Assembly (NCBI RefSeq): GCF_024599655.1
Contig: NZ_CP102247.1
Coordinates: forward strand, 930,001 to 994,000
Direction of reading: 5' to 3'
Source of the DNA: Enterobacter asburiae
GTDB taxonomy: Bacteria; Pseudomonadota; Gammaproteobacteria; Enterobacterales; Enterobacteriaceae
Length of the DNA stretch: 64,000 nt
Part shown: one piece after another, positions 61,043 to 64,000 of the stretch
Layout: every line of letters begins with the position of its first letter
Numbering within the stretch: position 1 is the first letter of the stretch
Translations under genes and position numbers: made by a program
The notes under the pieces: generated by a model
Database searches by the model: none
What the model saw: only the letters and a program-made list of their open reading frames with translations
Told to the model about the DNA's origin: nothing

Positions 61043-62859
61043 CGATGCAGGCGCTACTGCTGGACGCGGTTGAACAACGATTACTGCGCCACCTGGATGT
61101 GCAGTTCGCCATGATGGTGGCAGGTGAGGAGCCTGCCGTCATGCTTGCCGCCGCCATTCTGAGCAAAGACGCGGGGGAGGGGCACGTGTGTCTGCCGCTG
61201 TCGCGTCTGGCGGTGGATGAGAAGATGCCTCCGGCTTTACAGGCGTGTTTCGCGCTGCTGGGTGACGCAGTGGACTGGCAGGCGATATTACTCGGCTCGC
61301 CTGCCGTGAGCGGAGCCGATACCGGGACGCCGATGATCCTTGTCGGCGAACGTTTGTATCTTAACCGGCTGTGGCGTAACGAACTGACGGTTGCGCGTTT
61401 TTTCAGCGAGACCAACGCCCCGCTTCCCTGCGATGAAGCACAGCTCCGGCAAACGCTGGATACGCTGTTTACCTCTGACGACGCGACAGACTGGCAGAAA
61501 GTGGCGGCAGCCGTGGCCTTAACGCGACGGATCTCGGTGATTTCTGGCGGCCCGGGCACCGGGAAAACGACCACCGTGGCAAAACTGCTTGCCGCGCTGA
61601 TTCAGCTATCGGGTGAGCAAAAGTGCCGAATTCGCCTGGCGGCCCCCACCGGTAAAGCGGCGGCACGTTTGACGGAATCGTTAGGCGGCGCGCTGCAAAA
61701 ACTGCCCCTAACCGGGGATCAGCTTGCGCTTTTCCCCAATGAAGCCAGCACGCTGCACCGTTTGCTTGGCGCACAGCCGGGTAGCCAGCGTTTGCGCTAT
61801 CATGCCGGTAACCCGCTGCACCTTGATGTTCTGGTGGTGGATGAAGCGTCGATGATTGACCTGACGATGATGTCGCGTTTGATCGATGCGCTCCCGCCGC
61901 ACGCGCGCGTTATTTTCTTGGGCGATCGCGATCAGCTTGCCTCCGTAGAGGCCGGGGCCGTGCTGGGGGATATCTGCACCTATGCCAGCCTGGGATATAC
62001 CGCTGAACGCGCGCAGGAGCTGGCCCGTCTCACCGGATGTTCGCTCACCTCTGAAAACCATTCTCTTGCAGGGGCGCTGCGCGACAGCCTGTGTCTGCTG
62101 CAAAAAAGCTACCGTTTCGGCAGCGACTCCGGCATCGGCCAGCTTGCGGCAGCGGTGAACCGGGGCGACCGGCGCACCACCGCGGCGGTATTTGACGGAA
62201 CCTTTACGGATATTGAGAAAAAATCGCTGCAAAGCGGGGAAGAGTATCAGGCGATGCTTGATGACGCCCTGCAGGGGTATCAGCACTTTCTGGCGGGCGT
62301 ACAACAGCAAAGTACGCCGGAGCAGGTCATTGCCGCGTTTGGTGAATACCAGCTGCTCTGTGCGCTGAGGGAAGGCCCGTTTGGTGTCCGGGGTCTGAAC
62401 GACAGGCTGGAACAGCTGCTGGCGCAAAAACGCAAAATTAACCGTACCCCGCACTCGCGATGGTATGAAGGGCGACCGGTGATGATCTCCCGCAACGACA
62501 GCGCGCTGGGGTTGTTTAACGGGGATATCGGGATTGCGCTAGACTGCGGCCAGGGCCTGCGCGTCTGGTTCCAGATGCCGGACGGGAACGTGAAGTCTTT
62601 CCAGCCCAGCCGTTTGCCCGAGCATGAAACCGCCTGGGCGATGACGGTGCATAAATCCCAGGGCTCCGAGTTTAACCATGCGGCGCTGATCCTGCCCACG
62701 CAGCTTTCACCCGTCATTACCCGCGAGCTGATCTATACCGCCATTACGCGCGCACGTCAGCGCCTGTCTCTGTATGCCGATGAACGGGTGCTGGTGCAGG
62801 CGATCGCCACCCGCACGGAACGCCGAAGCGGGCTGAGCGCGATATTTGAGTCACTCTGA
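61039..62859 (+). CDS. recD: Exodeoxyribonuclease V alpha subunit RecD
   Basis: The 5'-3' helicase of RecBCD, 606 aa (E. coli 608). Walker A is GGPGTGKTTT with the catalytic Lys176. Further motifs are VVDEASMIDL, LGDRDQLASVEAG and TVHKSQGSEFNHA. It overlaps recB by 4 bp, so the two are coupled. Confidence 0.97.
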   Translation: MTMQALLLDAVEQRLLRHLDVQFAMMVAGEEPAVMLAAAILSKDAGEGHVCLPLSRLAVDEKMPPALQACFALLGDAVDWQAILLGSPAVSGADTGTPMILVGERLYLNRLWRNELTVARFFSETNAPLPCDEAQLRQTLDTLFTSDDATDWQKVAAAVALTRRISVISGGPGTGKTTTVAKLLAALIQLSGEQKCRIRLAAPTGKAAARLTESLGGALQKLPLTGDQLALFPNEASTLHRLLGAQPGSQRLRYHAGNPLHLDVLVVDEASMIDLTMMSRLIDALPPHARVIFLGDRDQLASVEAGAVLGDICTYASLGYTAERAQELARLTGCSLTSENHSLAGALRDSLCLLQKSYRFGSDSGIGQLAAAVNRGDRRTTAAVFDGTFTDIEKKSLQSGEEYQAMLDDALQGYQHFLAGVQQQSTPEQVIAAFGEYQLLCALREGPFGVRGLNDRLEQLLAQKRKINRTPHSRWYEGRPVMISRNDSALGLFNGDIGIALDCGQGLRVWFQMPDGNVKSFQPSRLPEHETAWAMTVHKSQGSEFNHAALILPTQLSPVITRELIYTAITRARQRLSLYADERVLVQAIATRTERRSGLSAIFESL

Positions 62860-62865
62860 ACGATA

Positions 62866-62887
62866 GCCCTCGCCGGACGGTGAGGGC
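62866..62887. repeat. GCCCTC/GAGGGC hairpin between recD and argA
   Basis: GCCCTC (62866-62871) and GAGGGC (62882-62887) with an inner CC/GG pair, between two convergent genes. It shares its arms with the hairpin at 47329-47351. Confidence 0.55.
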
Positions 62888-62893
62888 GCCGTA

Positions 62894-64000
62894 TCATCCC
62901 AGATCGGCCATCAGCACTTTTGAACGACGCTGATAGTTGTACATCTCTTTCTTCGTTTCCGGCAGAGAATCGATATCCACCGGTGTGAATCCGCGCTCCT
63001 GGAACCAGTGAATGCTGCGCGTCGTCAGGACGAACAGCTTGCTTAGCCCCATCTGGCGCGCCTGTACCGCCACGCGCTCAAGCAGCATTTCGCCGCGTGA
63101 AGAGCTGCGGTAATCAGGATGCACCGCCACGCAGGCCATTTCACCGATCTTCTCTTCCGGGAACGGATAGAGCGCGGCGCAGGCAATGGTCAGGTTATCG
63201 CGCTGAATAATGGTGAATTTGTCGATCTCCATCTCCAGCTGTTCGCGTGAGCGACGCACCAGAATACCCTGCTGTTCCAGCGGGCGGATCAGCTCCAGAA
63301 TGCCGCCGATGTCGTTGATGGTGGCGCGGCGGATTTGCTCCGCACTCTCCATCACAATCTGTGTACCAATACCGTCGCGGGAGAACAGCTCCTGCAGCAG
63401 GGCCCCGTCTTCCTGATAGCTGATCAGATGGCTGCGGCGCACGCCGCTGCGGCAGGCCTTCACGGCGCCACGCAGGAAGCGGACGGTGCCTGAGTGGTAA
63501 TCGCCTTCGGCTTCCAGCGCCTCCACGCGAGCCTGGGCTTCGTTTGGGAAGAGTTCCGGTACGATTGTTCCTTCATCGTTCACGACGCCCTGGGAGGAGC
63601 AGAACCCAATCATTTTTTCCGCCTTCAGCTTGATCGCCAGCTGCGTGGCAATCTCTTCGGACGTCAGGTTAAAGCTTTCGCCCGTTACAGACACAGCAAC
63701 CGGGCCCATCAGCACGATGGCTCCGCTGTCCAACTGGCGATGAATAGCTTCTTCATCAATACGACGAATGCGGCCGCTGTGGCAGTAATCCACGCCATCG
63801 TCCACGCCGAGCGGCTGGGCAATGATAAAGTTGCCGCTCACGACGTTGATATGCGCCCCCTGCAGCGGCGTATTGTTCAGGCTCATGGAGAGACGCGCGG
63901 TAATATCCAGCTGCAGCAGACCCGCCGCCTGTTTCACCAGCTCAAGGGTTTTGGCATCGGTAACGCGGGTATGCTTGTGGTAAATCGGCTCGTGGTGGTG
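62894..64000 (-). CDS. argA: N-acetylglutamate synthase ArgA (5' end missing)
   Basis: The first enzyme of arginine synthesis, acetylating glutamate. The visible part is 368 aa of about 443, and the reading frame is open to the window edge (HHHEPIYHKHTRV at the edge matches E. coli), so the start lies outside. An amino-acid-kinase-like arginine-sensing domain (VLMGPVAVSVTGESFNL) precedes a C-terminal GNAT domain (VAVHPDYRSSSRGEMLLERV). It is convergent with recD. Confidence 0.97.
   Translation of the reverse strand, partial: HHHEPIYHKHTRVTDAKTLELVKQAAGLLQLDITARLSMSLNNTPLQGAHINVVSGNFIIAQPLGVDDGVDYCHSGRIRRIDEEAIHRQLDSGAIVLMGPVAVSVTGESFNLTSEEIATQLAIKLKAEKMIGFCSSQGVVNDEGTIVPELFPNEAQARVEALEAEGDYHSGTVRFLRGAVKACRSGVRRSHLISYQEDGALLQELFSRDGIGTQIVMESAEQIRRATINDIGGILELIRPLEQQGILVRRSREQLEMEIDKFTIIQRDNLTIACAALYPFPEEKIGEMACVAVHPDYRSSSRGEMLLERVAVQARQMGLSKLFVLTTRSIHWFQERGFTPVDIDSLPETKKEMYNYQRRSKVLMADLG

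Noticed and set aside
1..64000. CRISPR arrays, rRNA, insertion sequences, prophage
   Set aside because: No regularly spaced repeats, rRNA segments, transposase or phage structural genes were seen.

Overview
The window is a stretch of enterobacterial chromosome with about 57% GC by eye in the core. Gene content, protein sequences and order match the E. coli K-12 region from xerD to argA. The organism is most likely Enterobacter or a close relative such as Lelliottia. That is inferred from near-identity to E. coli core proteins combined with a different accessory set; no species call is possible from the sequence alone.

Layout. 1-7268 is conserved core: the 3' end of xerD, then dsbC, recJ, prfB (with its programmed +1 frameshift), lysS, idi, actS/ygeR and the tRNA-Gly gene glyU. 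7269-10560 is an AT-richer accessory island next to glyU. It holds an orphan type VI secretion cassette (hcp, a type-44 polymorphic toxin, a membrane-anchored probable immunity protein), an in-frame 37-codon C-terminal gene remnant not covered by any called gene, and a DUF4225-like membrane protein convergent with a small two-helix membrane protein. No T6SS core genes and no integrase are visible. 10648-17137 is a five-gene minus-strand unit: a CitA/DpiB-like sensor kinase and regulator, then an FbpABC-type ABC importer. Next come yjdI-yjdJ, a LysE-family exporter divergent from an Lrp/AsnC regulator, yqeG, a PACE-family efflux pump divergent from a LysR regulator, yqeF, kduI-kduD (with a KdgR-like operator), araE (with AraC- and CRP-like sites), a displaced fepE-type chain-length regulator, ygeA, lysR and lysA.

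31170-36592 is a beta-glucoside-type locus: a LacI-family (AscG-like) regulator, a PTS IIC permease, a GH1 glycosidase, a UxuR/ExuR-like GntR regulator and an acetyltransferase. No IIA or IIB gene is present. From galR onward the order is again the E. coli order: galR, the twin small RNAs omrB and omrA, aas-lplT (lysophospholipid repair), a BIME, tas, ygdR, mutH, a DnaA-box cluster at the position of DARS2, rppH-ptsP, lgt-thyA, the ppdA-ppdB-ygdB-ppdC pseudopilin genes, recC-ptrA-recB-recD and the 3' part of argA.

How the parts work together: recJ, xerD, mutH and recBCD are DNA repair and recombination genes. prfB and lysS form a translation operon. kduID, araE and the PTS/GH1 locus handle plant-derived sugars. 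omrA/omrB and DARS2 are non-coding regulatory loci supported by both sequence and position. The most interesting accessory part is the hcp-linked toxin/immunity island beside glyU.
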